Below are positions 27,292-36,330 of a DNA stretch of 64,000 nt, piece by piece; the first letter of the stretch is position 1; each line of letters starts with the position of its first letter. The notes under the pieces are model-generated. The model searched no databases, was not told where the DNA came from, and saw nothing but the letters and a program-made list of their open reading frames with translations. The position numbers and the translations under genes were made by a program. The DNA lies in NCBI RefSeq assembly GCF_005869875.1, contig NZ_VAWG01000010.1, forward strand, positions 1 through 64,000, given 5' to 3'. The DNA comes from Paenibacillus pinistramenti (GTDB lineage: Bacteria > Bacillota > Bacilli > Paenibacillales > Paenibacillaceae).

Positions 27292-28410
27292 ATGACTTCT
27301 TACATAAAAAGCACCCGCGTCCTGCTGGCCGCCGCCCTGCTCCTTGGAGCAGGCACAGCTCCGGCCGCGCTTAGTTCGGCGGCATCCGCCTCTGCCGTTT
27401 CGGCCTCAGCTTCCGCTTCCGCCTCCGCCAAGACTGCGGCTCCCATCCGTATTGCTTTGAACGGGACAACGCTGACTCAAACGGCTATCGCCAAAAATAA
27501 CACCGTGCTGATCCCGCTGGCAGTGCTCCGGGATGCGCTTGGTCTGAAGGTGTCCTATGACGCCAAGACCAAAGCCTATGAGATTACCCGCGGGAAAGTC
27601 ACGGTTACACTTAAGCCGACAGAATACGGAACCATGCAGGTTACCGTAGACGGGAGCACCCAGTTCTCGGATTATGAATGGGTGAATCAGCAGGGGCGCA
27701 GCTACGTTTCGGTTCATCTGCTGAGCGACGTCCTGGGCTACCGGACGGCTTGGAACAACAGCGCCAAGATCATCAATTTGATCCCGCTGCAGCTGAATGA
27801 TCTTAAGGTAACGGCCAAAGTATTGAACGAGTCTGCTGCGGCAACCGATTTCCGGATTGAGTATCCTGTAATCAGCGGCTTGTCAGATGCGTCCGTCCAG
27901 CAGAAGATCAACCAGATCTTCAAGGAGCATGCTGAAGCCTATTTACAGGACGCGAAGGAGCGCTCGAAAGAGCTTGGACTTGGGCCGCAAGGCACCAAAA
28001 ACGAGTTCGACAGCTATTACAGCCTCACTTACAACCGCAATGGATACATCAGCTTCCGCCTGCTGAGTTACGAGTACACCGGAGGCGCACACGGCATGAG
28101 CGCTCTTGAGGGCATCACCATCCGGCTGAGCGACGGCAGCCAGGCAGGGCTGTCCGAGCTGCTTAAGGCAAACCCCGACTACCTGAAGATCATTGACGCG
28201 AAGGTCGCAGCAAATCTGGAGAAAACCCCAGGCTACTTCGGCGGATTTACTACGGCGGGAGACAACCCCGGGTTTTACCTGAAGGATGAGGGCATCGTCG
28301 TTTTCTTCCAGCTGTATGAATACCTGCCTTACGCAGCCGGATTCCCGGAATATGCTATTCCTTTCTCGGCGCTGCTCCCTGATGGCTCAAGCCCGTTTGA
28401 GCAGCAGTAA
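27292..28410 (+). CDS. Secreted copper-amine-oxidase-N plus DUF3298 protein
   Basis: About 372 residues. A signal peptide (hydrophobic LLAAALLLGAGTAPAAL) is followed by an Ala/Ser repeat (about 25-45), then a copper-amine-oxidase-like N-terminal domain (about 45-160: RIALNGTTL, VLIPLAVLRDALGL, SYVSVHLLSDVLGY). The C-terminal half has a DUF4163/DUF3298 (RsiV-like) region with FRLLSYEYTGGAHGMS. It is probably anchored or acting outside the cell. GGAAAGG is spaced for ATG 27292; ATG 27283 would be too close. Confidence 0.85.
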   Translation: MTSYIKSTRVLLAAALLLGAGTAPAALSSAASASAVSASASASASAKTAAPIRIALNGTTLTQTAIAKNNTVLIPLAVLRDALGLKVSYDAKTKAYEITRGKVTVTLKPTEYGTMQVTVDGSTQFSDYEWVNQQGRSYVSVHLLSDVLGYRTAWNNSAKIINLIPLQLNDLKVTAKVLNESAAATDFRIEYPVISGLSDASVQQKINQIFKEHAEAYLQDAKERSKELGLGPQGTKNEFDSYYSLTYNRNGYISFRLLSYEYTGGAHGMSALEGITIRLSDGSQAGLSELLKANPDYLKIIDAKVAANLEKTPGYFGGFTTAGDNPGFYLKDEGIVVFFQLYEYLPYAAGFPEYAIPFSALLPDGSSPFEQQ

Positions 28411-28445
28411 GGACGAGTTTCTTGCCACCTATAAAAAAGAAAAAG

Positions 28446-28489
28446 AGGGTGTCCCAAAAGTCATAAAAATGACTAGGGGCACCCCTTTT
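28446..28489 (+). terminator. Terminator after the DUF3298 gene
   Basis: Arms AGGGTGTCCC and GGGGCACCCCT (single bulge) enclose a perfect inner stem AGTCAT-AAAA-ATGACT, followed by TTTTCG. GGGTGTCCCAAAAGTC-type palindromes are also common near mobile elements, but no transposase is present here. Confidence 0.8.
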
Positions 28490-28607
28490 CGTAAGCTGGC
28501 CCCGAAGTTTCTTTTAGAAAAGGTAACAATGCAGCGGTTGGATTCCGATATAAGATTTTAGAATATACCGATGCAATACAGCATCTAGAAAAGACTTGGA
28601 GGACAAC

Positions 28608-30722
28608 ATGGGAAGACGTAAGAAACTACGCGGGGCAGTTGCAGGGGTATTAAGTCTAAGTATGGCATTGGCATCAATGGATGCGGTTTCAGCACAAACT
28701 GCAAGCGATGTGCAGGGACATTGGGCAGAACAGCAGATTCAGAATTGGATTTCCAGCGGAAATCTGAAAGGTTATCAGGACGGCACAGTTAAACCAAATA
28801 ACGCCATTACACGTGCTGAGTTTATTACGATGATTAACCGTATGTTTGGGTTTACAGATACGGGATCGGCTAATTTCAAAGACCTTTCAACAACGAATTG
28901 GGCGTACAGCGATATTGCCAAGGCGGTTAAAGCTGGCTATGTAACAGGATACTCGGATCAAACCTTCCATCCGGGATCTAATATTAGCCGTCAGGAAGCT
29001 GCTACTATCATTTCTAATATTCTCGGATTGGACACAAGCAATACCGATAGTATTAAACAATTTTCCGATGCGGGAAAAATTCCTGCATGGAGCCAAGACA
29101 GCATTTCTGCAGTTGTTGAGAACAATATCATGAAAGGTTATCCGAACGGTACCTTTGGAGCACAGAATCAGCTTACTCGTGCTGAAGCTGTAGTGCTTAT
29201 TGATTCTGCTGTCAGCAGCAGAACTTCAGCCGCCGAGCCGGTAACAATCGACCAGGCCGGGACATATGGCAACGATCAAGAGACAACGGTTGTCAATGGC
29301 GATGTCATTATCAATGTACCAGGTGTTACCCTTAATAACTATGAAATTAAAGGTAACCTGCTGCTGGGAGCTGGAATTGGCAGCGGTGATGTCACCATAA
29401 AGAATGTGAAGGTTCATGGTACTACAAACGTTGAGGGCGGCGGGGAAAACTCCATTCACTTTGTGGACTCCGTGCTGGTCAATGTGGTGGTTAATAAACA
29501 GAACGGTGCAGTTCGTCTGGTAGCAGAGGGTACAACTCAAGCGGATAAGGTTATCATTCAGTCCTCCGCTAAGCTGGAAGAAAGCGATGTAAATGGAGAA
29601 GGTTTTACTGACGTGGAGCTGGCTAAAGAACTACCAGCCAATACAACTGTGCAGCTGAAGGGTAAATTTGACGATATTAATTTCTTCAGTGTATCTGTAA
29701 CCGTCCAATTGCAGCGCGGTTCGATTCAGGATGTAACTGTAGACGCAGCAGCTTCGGACAACACCATTGTATTGAGCAGCAGTACGCAGATTTCTAACCT
29801 TGTATTGAATGCGATTTCCCATATTCTTGGCGCATCCCAGTTAACAAACGTAATTGTTAACGAAGGGGCTCAAAAATCAACTTTCGACACAAGACCTAGC
29901 CAAGTGCAGGGAGTTCAGCAAACAAACATTATTGTTAATTCCTCGTCTACTGTAACCTCAACAGTTAGCAGCGGAAGTTCTTCTGGTGGATCTAGCAGCT
30001 CAGGCAGCTCTGGCAGCGGTTCTACAGGTAATGAAAGTCAGGTTCCTTCTACACCTCTCGTGGTTAACGTTCCTGTCGTAGACGGAGAGAACGCAACCGC
30101 AGAAGCCAAACTGGCAGCCGTAGAAGCCTATGTACAAGCGCCGCTGGAAGGTTCGCCGATCACAGCTACCGTAGTACCAGGAGATGAAGCTGGGGAGTAC
30201 ATCGTGACATACCATAGCGGAGGGCAGCAAACAGTGACCACGCTCACTGTAACCTTCCTGGTCAAAGTCGCTCCTGTCGAGGTTAACGTTCCTGTTATTA
30301 ACGGAGAGAACGCTACTGATGAAGCCAAACTGGCAGCTGTAGAAGCCTATGTACAAGCGCCGCTGGAAGGTACGCCGATCACAGCTACAGTAGTAGCAGG
30401 AAGCACAGCCGGAGAATACACTGCGACGTATAGCAGCGGAGGAACTACAACAGAGAAGACATTTGCTGTAACCTTCCTGGTTAAAGTTGCTCCTGTCGAG
30501 GTTAACGTTCCTGTTATTAACGGAGAGAACGCAACTGATGAAGCCAAACTGGCAGCTGTAGAAGCCTATGTACAAGCGCCGCTTGAAGGTACGCCGATCA
30601 CAGCTACAGTAGTAGCAGGAAGCACAGCCGGAGAATACACTGCGACGTATAGCAGCGGAGGAACTACAACAGAGAAGACATTCGCTGTGACCTTCATTGA
30701 AGAGGAAGTAGCTGCAGGTTAA
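28608..30722 (+). CDS. SLH-domain surface protein with tandem C-terminal repeats
   Basis: A 704-residue exported protein. Signal peptide (GRRKKLRGAVAGVLSLSMAL, cleavage near VSAQT). Three SLH modules (about 30-205; DVQGHWAEQQI, NWAYSDIAKAV, IPAWSQDSISAVVE) bind pyruvylated wall polymer. A beta-helix-like region (about 215-435) follows, then a Ser/Gly linker and three copies of a 73-residue module beginning near VNVPV. GGAGG lies 5 bases before ATG 28608; an upstream TTG at 28596 overlaps it. Base composition is lower in G+C than neighbouring genes. The role is likely surface display or adhesion; no catalytic motif is seen. Confidence 0.9.
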   Translation: MGRRKKLRGAVAGVLSLSMALASMDAVSAQTASDVQGHWAEQQIQNWISSGNLKGYQDGTVKPNNAITRAEFITMINRMFGFTDTGSANFKDLSTTNWAYSDIAKAVKAGYVTGYSDQTFHPGSNISRQEAATIISNILGLDTSNTDSIKQFSDAGKIPAWSQDSISAVVENNIMKGYPNGTFGAQNQLTRAEAVVLIDSAVSSRTSAAEPVTIDQAGTYGNDQETTVVNGDVIINVPGVTLNNYEIKGNLLLGAGIGSGDVTIKNVKVHGTTNVEGGGENSIHFVDSVLVNVVVNKQNGAVRLVAEGTTQADKVIIQSSAKLEESDVNGEGFTDVELAKELPANTTVQLKGKFDDINFFSVSVTVQLQRGSIQDVTVDAAASDNTIVLSSSTQISNLVLNAISHILGASQLTNVIVNEGAQKSTFDTRPSQVQGVQQTNIIVNSSSTVTSTVSSGSSSGGSSSSGSSGSGSTGNESQVPSTPLVVNVPVVDGENATAEAKLAAVEAYVQAPLEGSPITATVVPGDEAGEYIVTYHSGGQQTVTTLTVTFLVKVAPVEVNVPVINGENATDEAKLAAVEAYVQAPLEGTPITATVVAGSTAGEYTATYSSGGTTTEKTFAVTFLVKVAPVEVNVPVINGENATDEAKLAAVEAYVQAPLEGTPITATVVAGSTAGEYTATYSSGGTTTEKTFAVTFIEEEVAAG
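30063..30719 (+). repeat. Three tandem 219-bp coding repeats
   Basis: Units start at GTTAACGTTCCTGT at 30063, 30282 and 30501, exactly 219 bases (73 codons) apart. Copies 2 and 3 are nearly identical in DNA; copy 1 is diverged in its last third. In-frame, so module number can change without breaking the gene. Confidence 0.92.
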
Positions 30723-30738
30723 GCCATATGTAAAAGAC

Positions 30739-30769
30739 AGCCCAGTACCGCATTGGTACTGGGCTTTTT
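30739..30769 (+). terminator. Terminator after the SLH gene
   Basis: AGCCCAGTACC and GGTACTGGGCT arms, loop GCATT, then TTTTT. Confidence 0.95.
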
Positions 30770-30794
30770 GCACACCAAGACATTCAAACCAAAC

Positions 30795-30832
30795 GAAAAA
30801 GCAGCCCGCCCTTAGTTAAGGATGGACTGCTT
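30795..30832 (-). terminator. Terminator after clpP
   Basis: On the minus strand, AAGCAGTCC...GGGCTGCTTTTT forms a hairpin with a T-run 20 bases past the clpP stop. Confidence 0.85.
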
Positions 30833-30851
30833 CTCTCTAATTACAGCCGGC

Positions 30852-31448
30852 TTACACGCCTTCAGCGTTCACTTTCTCGATCACTTTGTCGATCAGGCCG
30901 TATTCTTTGGCTTCCGCCGCGGTCATAAAGTAGTCGCGGTCGGTGTCTTTTTCAATACGTTCCAGCGGCTGGCCTGTACGTTCTGCCAGAATCTTGTTCA
31001 GGGTGTCGCGCATCTTCAGGATGCGGCGTGCACGAATCTCGATGTCGGTCGCTTGGCCTTCAGCACCGCCCAGAGGCTGGTGGATCATCACTTCGCTGTT
31101 AGGCAGCGCGTAACGCTTGCCTTTGGCGCCTGCATTCAGCAGGAAAGCGCCCATGGAAGCGGCCATGCCCACGCAGATCGTGGAAACGTCGGATTTGATG
31201 AACTGCATCGTATCGTAAATAGCCATGCCTGCGGTAATGGAACCGCCAGGGCTGTTGATGTAGAGGTGAATGTCTTTGCCTGGCTCTTCGGCATCCAGGA
31301 ACAGCATCTGCGCAATGATGGAGTTGGCCACAACGTCGTTCACTTGGGAGCCAAGGAAAATAATCCGGTCTTTGAGCAATCTGGAATAAATGTCGTAAGC
31401 ACGCTCTCCGCGGTTACTTTGTTCGACGACCATAGGAATATAACTCAC
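30852..31448 (-). CDS. clpP: ATP-dependent Clp protease proteolytic subunit
   Basis: A 198-residue serine protease forming the tetradecameric core used by ClpX and ClpC. Catalytic triad Ser98 ([10 protein letters not shown]), His123 (MIHQPLGG) and Asp172 (DTDRD) are present, with [16 protein letters not shown]. The start is GTG at 31448 with TAGGAGGG upstream on the minus strand. Monocistronic: promoter overlapped by a CtsR box at 31643 and terminator at 30795. Gene order next to a tRNA-Arg and cggR matches other Bacillales. Confidence 0.98.
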   Translation of the reverse strand: MSYIPMVVEQSNRGERAYDIYSRLLKDRIIFLGSQVNDVVANSIIAQMLFLDAEEPGKDIHLYINSPGGSITAGMAIYDTMQFIKSDVSTICVGMAASMGAFLLNAGAKGKRYALPNSEVMIHQPLGGAEGQATDIEIRARRILKMRDTLNKILAERTGQPLERIEKDTDRDYFMTAAEAKEYGLIDKVIEKVNAEGV

Positions 31449-31619
31449 GATAAAAACCCTCCTAAGTTTGGATTATAAGTAGTATGCTCATTGCTCAATA
31501 AGTATGAGCGGAGCAGCGGTTTAACAGGACGAGCCCAACTGAACTCCGGCGACTACAGCATTAACCAAAACCATTGCCTTTAAACGCCGTTTCCAAATAG
31601 GATCACTGTTAATAACCAC

Positions 31620-31671
31620 ATCATAAACAATTTCAAACAGAAAGTCAAAGAAAGTCAAACTAAGGGTCAAA
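31620..31671 (-). promoter_or_regulatory. clpP promoter with CtsR operator
   Basis: Reading the minus strand, -35 TTGACT (31648-31643), a 17-base spacer and -10 TATGAT (31625-31620). The plus strand shows AGTCAAA-GAA-AGTCAAA at 31643-31659, an exact match to the CtsR consensus RGTCAAANANRGTCAAA, covering the -35 box. A third half-site GGTCAAA lies at 31665-31671. ClpP is therefore expected to be heat- and stress-induced through CtsR. The untranslated leader is about 160 bases. Confidence 0.88.
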
Positions 31672-31695
31672 AAAAAGCCCGTTTATCTCGGACTT
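31669..31695 (-). terminator. Terminator after tRNA-Arg
   Basis: Minus strand AAGTCCG-AGATAAA-CGGGCTT followed by eight T. It separates tRNA-Arg from clpP and abuts the CtsR half-site. Confidence 0.85.
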
Positions 31696-31730
31696 CTGGT
31701 TGAACCTATATAGAACGTTTAAATTAATAA

Positions 31731-31805
31731 TGGCGCGCCCGCGAGGAATCGAACCTCGATCTCAGGCTCCGGAGGCCTACGTCATATCCATTGGACCACG
31801 GGCGC
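31731..31805 (-). tRNA. tRNA-Arg (CCG)
   Basis: Minus-strand cloverleaf: acceptor GCGCCCG/CGGGCGC, anticodon loop CTCCGGA giving CCG, T-loop TTCGATT, encoded CCA at 31733-31731. Isolated tRNA gene between cggR and clpP. Confidence 0.97.
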
Positions 31806-31974
31806 ACATGTGAATAAATCTGGCTGACAGTCAATAAGAAAAGTCAACAAAGATGATTATAGACGCTTCCTGGCAAAAAAGCAAGCCTTCTTGTTTAATC
31901 CGCTTTCAATAAAGGATCACTCAGGAAAGTGCGAATAACTGATGGAAAACTTGCTCATTATACGGACGATGCAC

Positions 31975-32044
31975 TTGCAACAGTCTCAAAAATTGGTTAG
32001 AATATCAGTGGGACTTAAAACGTTAACCCGGGACGTTTTAAGAC
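31975..32044 (+). promoter_or_regulatory. cggR promoter and CggR operator
   Basis: -35 TTGCAA (31975-31980), 17-base spacer, -10 TAGAAT (31998-32003). The expected transcription start falls at the operator 32009-32044: TGGGAC N6 CGTT N4 CGGGAC N6 AGAC. This has the same two-site spacing as the known Bacillus operator CGGGAC-N6-TGTC-N4-CGGGAC-N6-TGTC. CggR binding, relieved by fructose-1,6-bisphosphate, would control the whole gapA operon. The upstream in-frame ATG 31942 precedes the promoter and cannot be the start. Confidence 0.87.
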
Positions 32045-32088
32045 CAGAGGAATGGAGAGAGATAGTCGAAGCCGCAGGAGTGAAGACA

Positions 32089-33114
32089 TTGCGAAATTTG
32101 TTGGAGATCCAAAAGCAGCTTCTGCCTGATCTCATGGATGTTCTCAAGAAGAGATATCTAATCCTTAACCAGATCATGCTCGAGGAAGTCATAGGAAGGC
32201 GCACGCTTGCAGTGGCTCTGAATATGACAGAACGCATTTTACGTGCCGAAACCGATCTCCTTAAAGCCCAAGGGCTTATCGAAATTGAGAATGTGGGCAT
32301 GAGAATCAGTGAGGCGGGGCTTCAGCTCCTGGAGCAGATGAAGCCGTTCGTGAAGGAATTGCTTGGCCTGTCTGAGATGGAGAACAAAATTCGCGGCACT
32401 TATGGTCTGCGGAAGGTGATTGTCGTCCCAGGGGACTGCGAAGCCTCTGAAACCGCCAAGCGTGAGCTGGGGCGCGCTGGAGCAAGAGCTTTACTTGAGG
32501 TAATCGGGAATGATGACGTTGTAGCCGTAACCGGCGGTTCAACACTGGCCGTCATGGCTGAACAGCTTACACCCCCGCCGGCGCCTATTAAAGGATGCTG
32601 GTTTGTGCCGGCCCGCGGAGGCCTTGGTGAAAGCCTGGAGATTCAGGCCAATACCATTGCTTCGGGAATGGCTAAACGGGTGGGTGCGGAATACCGGCTG
32701 CTTCATGTGCCTGATTTACTTGGCAGAGAAGCTTATGAATCCCTGGTCCATGACCATAACATCGAAGAGATCGTGAGTCTGATCCGCCAAGCGCGGATAG
32801 TCGTCCACGGCATCGGAGACGCTATGGAGATGGCGCGCAGGCGCAAGCTGGATCCTGAGATGGTGGAAGAGATCGTAAGAGACGGAGCCATTGCCGAATC
32901 GTTCGGTTATTATTTTAACGGTCAAGGTGCCGTAGTGCATAAGATGCTCACCCTGGGCCTGAGGCTCGAGGACATCAAATCTACGGAGACGATCATCGGC
33001 ATTGCCGGCGGGCGAAACAAGGCAAAGGCGATTCATGCCGTATTAAAGTTCGGTCAGGAGGATATCCTGGTCACGGATGAAGCGGCTGCTGAAGAAATTG
33101 TCAAATCGCTTTAG
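32089..33114 (+). CDS. cggR: Central glycolytic genes regulator
   Basis: About 341 residues, SorC/DeoR type. N-terminal winged helix (about 15-70: RYLILNQIMLEEVIGRRTLA, ERILRAETDLLKAQGL) and a C-terminal sugar-phosphate-binding domain (VTGGSTLAVMAEQL, PARGGLGESLEIQAN, GIGDAMEMARRR, GIAGGRNKAKAI). The open frame reaches back to 31942, giving 390 residues, but that start lies upstream of the promoter. TTG 32089, with AGGAGTG seven bases before, matches the usual N-terminus. First gene of the lower-glycolysis operon. Confidence 0.95.
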   Translation: MRNLLEIQKQLLPDLMDVLKKRYLILNQIMLEEVIGRRTLAVALNMTERILRAETDLLKAQGLIEIENVGMRISEAGLQLLEQMKPFVKELLGLSEMENKIRGTYGLRKVIVVPGDCEASETAKRELGRAGARALLEVIGNDDVVAVTGGSTLAVMAEQLTPPPAPIKGCWFVPARGGLGESLEIQANTIASGMAKRVGAEYRLLHVPDLLGREAYESLVHDHNIEEIVSLIRQARIVVHGIGDAMEMARRRKLDPEMVEEIVRDGAIAESFGYYFNGQGAVVHKMLTLGLRLEDIKSTETIIGIAGGRNKAKAIHAVLKFGQEDILVTDEAAAEEIVKSL

Positions 33115-33210
33115 AAGGCATAATAAGGCATAATTACGGTGTTTTACTCAGGGCAGATTACATCTGGTCTGGCTAAATATAAAATAATATTTTTTTGGGA
33201 GGATCTATCA

Positions 33211-34221
33211 ATGAGTGTAAAAGTAGGCATTAACGGTTTTGGACGTATCGGTCGCTTGGCATTCCGTCGTATTCAAGAAGTAGAAGGTATCGAAGTAGTA
33301 GCAATCAACGACTTGACTGACGCTAAAATGCTGGCTCACCTTCTTAAATATGATACAACACAAGGCAAATTCAACGGTGAAGTTGAAGTACACGAAGGTT
33401 TCTTCAAAGTAAACGGCAAAGACGTTAAAGTTCTGGCTAACCGTAACCCTGAAGAACTTCCTTGGGGCGAGCTCGGCGTTGACATCGTTCTGGAGTGCAC
33501 AGGCTTCTTCACAACTAAGGAAAAAGCTGAGCTTCACCTGAAAGGCGGCGCTAAGAAAGTTGTTATCTCCGCTCCAGCTACTGGCGACATGAAGACAATC
33601 GTTTACAATGTAAACCATGAAACTCTGGACGGAACTGAAACAGTAATCTCCGGCGCTTCCTGCACAACAAACTGCTTGGCTCCTATGGCTAAAACATTGA
33701 ACGATTCTTTCGGTATCGTTGAAGGTTTGATGACTACAATCCATGCTTACACTGGCGACCAAAACACTTTGGATGCTCCGCATGCTAAAGGTGACTTCCG
33801 CCGCGCTCGTGCTGCTGCTGAGAACATCATCCCTAACACAACTGGTGCTGCTAAAGCCATCGGCCTGGTAATTCCTGAACTGCAAGGCAAACTGGACGGT
33901 GCTGCACAGCGTGTGCCTGTTCCAACTGGTTCCCTGACTGAGCTGGTAACTGTTCTGAACAAGAAAGTAACTGTAGACGAAGTTAACGCTGCAATGAAAG
34001 CTGCTGCAGACCCGCAAACTTACGGTTACACAGAAGACGAAATCGTATCTTCCGATATCAAAGGTATGACTTTCGGTTCCCTGTTCGACGCTACTCAAAC
34101 TAAAGTTCTGACTGTTGGCGACCAGCAATTGGTTAAGACAGTAGCTTGGTACGACAACGAAATGTCCTACACTGCGCAGCTCGTTCGCACTTTGGAACAC
34201 TTCGCAAAATTGGCTAAGTAA
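33211..34221 (+). CDS. gapA: Glyceraldehyde-3-phosphate dehydrogenase (glycolytic)
   Basis: 336 residues. NAD-binding [21 protein letters not shown] as in the catabolic NAD-dependent type, and the catalytic cysteine Cys151 in [12 protein letters not shown]. The frame opens at 33139, but GGGAGGATC places the start at ATG 33211. Codon use is strongly biased, as expected for a highly expressed gene. Followed by a hairpin (34243) that may set gapA above pgk mRNA levels. Confidence 0.98.
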   Translation: MSVKVGINGFGRIGRLAFRRIQEVEGIEVVAINDLTDAKMLAHLLKYDTTQGKFNGEVEVHEGFFKVNGKDVKVLANRNPEELPWGELGVDIVLECTGFFTTKEKAELHLKGGAKKVVISAPATGDMKTIVYNVNHETLDGTETVISGASCTTNCLAPMAKTLNDSFGIVEGLMTTIHAYTGDQNTLDAPHAKGDFRRARAAAENIIPNTTGAAKAIGLVIPELQGKLDGAAQRVPVPTGSLTELVTVLNKKVTVDEVNAAMKAAADPQTYGYTEDEIVSSDIKGMTFGSLFDATQTKVLTVGDQQLVKTVAWYDNEMSYTAQLVRTLEHFAKLAK

Positions 34222-34242
34222 TAGCAGGCCTTCTTTGAAACC

Positions 34243-34274
34243 AAAGAGCGGAAACAGCAGTGTTTCCGCTCTTT
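34243..34274 (+). terminator. Hairpin between gapA and pgk
   Basis: Perfect 14-bp stem AAAGAGCGGAAACA / TGTTTCCGCTCTTT with loop GCAG but no T-run beyond the stem. It may be a partial terminator or a 3'-stabilising structure within the operon. Confidence 0.7.
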
Positions 34275-34339
34275 ATGCATAATGAGTGCTTTTCCTTGAA
34301 TTGCAGAATATAAAATTTAAGGGTGCGGAGGAACGAACC

Positions 34340-35521
34340 ATGAATAAAAAAAGTGTTCGCGATGTAGAAGTAACAGGTAAGCGCGTATTTGTGCGCGTGG
34401 ATTTTAACGTGCCGCTCGAAAATGGAAAAATTACGGACGACACCCGGATCCGTGAAACGCTGCCAACGATCAAATATTTGATCGAGAATGGCGCTAAAGT
34501 CATTCTTGCGAGCCACCTGGGCCGTCCAAAAGGCGAAGTTAACGAGTCCATGCGTCTGACTGCTCCGGCAGAACGTTTGGCCGAGCTGCTTGGCAAACCG
34601 GTTGCCAAAGCGGACGAAGCTGTAGGCGAAGCCGTGAAAGCCAAAATCGCCGAACTGAACAATGGCGATGTGCTTGTTCTTGAGAACGTGCGCTTCTATC
34701 CAGGCGAAGAGAAGAACGATCCTGAACTCGCGAAGCAGTTTGCAGAGCTTGCCGATCTGTTCGTTAACGACGCTTTCGGTGCTGCTCACCGCGCACATGC
34801 TTCCACAGAAGGTATCGCTCATTATCTGCCAGCCGTTTCCGGTCTTTTGATGGAGAAAGAATTATCCGTTCTGGGTAAAGCTTTGTCCAATCCTGACCGT
34901 CCTTTCACTGCAATTATCGGCGGCTCCAAGGTTAAAGACAAAATTGACGTAATCGACAATCTGCTGAACCTTGCGGACAACGTGCTGATTGGCGGCGGCT
35001 TGTCCTACACCTTCTTCAAAGCTCAAGGCTATGAAATCGGTCTGTCCCTGTGCGACGATTCCAAGCTGGACGTTGCTCTGGGCTTCATCGAGAAAGCCAA
35101 GAAACTCGGCAAGAACTTCCTGCTTCCTGTTGACTGCGTGATCGCTGACGACTTTAAAGCAGATGCAAATCAAGATATCGTCGACATTGACGGCATTCCT
35201 CAAGGCTGGGAAGGCGTGGACATCGGTCCTAAGACACGCGCCATGTACGCAGACGTTATTAAGAACTCCAAGCTGGTTGTTTGGAACGGTCCTATGGGCG
35301 TATTCGAAATTGATCCTTTTGCAGGCGGTACCCGTGAAGTTGCAGAAGCTTGCGCAACGACTGAAGGTTACACCATCATCGGCGGCGGTGACTCCGCAGC
35401 GGCAGCTGAGAAATTCCATTTGGCTGACAAAATGGACCACATCTCTACTGGCGGCGGCGCTTCCCTGGAATTCATGGAAGGCAAAGCTCTTCCTGGCGTA
35501 GTGGCTCTGAACGACAAGTAA
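34340..35521 (+). CDS. pgk: Phosphoglycerate kinase
   Basis: 393 residues. N-terminal [17 protein letters not shown], the SHLGRPKG substrate loop, [14 protein letters not shown], and the nucleotide-binding [12 protein letters not shown] and [14 protein letters not shown]. Converts 1,3-bisphosphoglycerate to 3-phosphoglycerate with ATP gain. The frame opens at 34286; GGAGGAACGAACC places the start at ATG 34340. Confidence 0.98.
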   Translation: MNKKSVRDVEVTGKRVFVRVDFNVPLENGKITDDTRIRETLPTIKYLIENGAKVILASHLGRPKGEVNESMRLTAPAERLAELLGKPVAKADEAVGEAVKAKIAELNNGDVLVLENVRFYPGEEKNDPELAKQFAELADLFVNDAFGAAHRAHASTEGIAHYLPAVSGLLMEKELSVLGKALSNPDRPFTAIIGGSKVKDKIDVIDNLLNLADNVLIGGGLSYTFFKAQGYEIGLSLCDDSKLDVALGFIEKAKKLGKNFLLPVDCVIADDFKADANQDIVDIDGIPQGWEGVDIGPKTRAMYADVIKNSKLVVWNGPMGVFEIDPFAGGTREVAEACATTEGYTIIGGGDSAAAAEKFHLADKMDHISTGGGASLEFMEGKALPGVVALNDK

Positions 35522-35576
35522 GATTTTTGGTGCAGAGGCATCAAGAATTTAAGAAGAACACTGGAGGTTTAACGGC

Positions 35577-36329
35577 ATGAGAACACCAATTATTGCAGGG
35601 AACTGGAAAATGTTCAAAACGGTTTCCGAAGCAAAAACGTTCTTTGAAGAAATTAAGGGCAAAGCGGAAGTAGCCGGCGTGGAAAGCGTCATCTGCGCTC
35701 CGTTTACGAACCTCCCGGCCTTGGTGGAAGCGGCTAACGGAACTTCCATCAAGATCGGTGCCCAGAATCTTCACTTCGAAGACGAAGGCGCATTTACCGG
35801 CGAAATCAGCGGCAAAATGCTGCAGGAGCTCGGTGTTGATTACGTCATCATCGGGCACTCCGAACGCCGCGCTTATTTTGGCGAAACAGACGAAATCGTG
35901 AACAAGAAAGTTCACGCTGCATTTAAATACGGCATTACCCCGATTCCATGCGTAGGCGAGAAGCTTGAAGAGCGTGAAGCAGGCCAAACCAAAGAAGTGG
36001 TTAAAGTGCAGACTGAAGCTGCTCTTCAAGGTCTGACTGCAGAACAAGCAGCTCAAGTGGTTATCGCATATGAGCCAATCTGGGCAATCGGCACAGGCAA
36101 ATCTTCCACTGCACAGGATGCAAACGAAGTAATCGCCTATATCCGCAGCCTGGTGGATGGATTGTACGGCTCCGAAACGGCCGGCAAAGTCCGCATCCAG
36201 TATGGCGGCAGCGTGAAGCCTGAAAATGTGAAGGAATACATGAGCGAAAGCGACATCGACGGCGCGCTCGTAGGCGGCGCAAGCTTGCAGCCTGCTTCCT
36301 ACATCGCTCTGGTTGAGGGGGCCAAGTAA
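35577..36329 (+). CDS. tpiA: Triosephosphate isomerase
   Basis: A 250-residue TIM barrel. GNWKMFKT with the catalytic Lys near residue 12, IGHSERR with the catalytic His, [14 protein letters not shown] with the catalytic Glu and the flexible loop, and [13 protein letters not shown] after CTGGAGG. Its stop is one base before the gpmI start. Confidence 0.98.
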   Translation: MRTPIIAGNWKMFKTVSEAKTFFEEIKGKAEVAGVESVICAPFTNLPALVEAANGTSIKIGAQNLHFEDEGAFTGEISGKMLQELGVDYVIIGHSERRAYFGETDEIVNKKVHAAFKYGITPIPCVGEKLEEREAGQTKEVVKVQTEAALQGLTAEQAAQVVIAYEPIWAIGTGKSSTAQDANEVIAYIRSLVDGLYGSETAGKVRIQYGGSVKPENVKEYMSESDIDGALVGGASLQPASYIALVEGAK

Positions 36330-36330
36330 G

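Noticed and set aside
30822-31478. 218-residue plus-strand frame antisense to clpP
   Set aside because: clpP with full catalytic triad, promoter and terminator is on the minus strand.
33208-34200. 330-residue minus-strand frame over gapA, and similar long frames over gpmI (36499-37902) and eno (37969-39447)
   Set aside because: Highly biased codons of the glycolytic genes leave the opposite strand free of stops. Proteins look non-natural and the plus-strand genes are certain.
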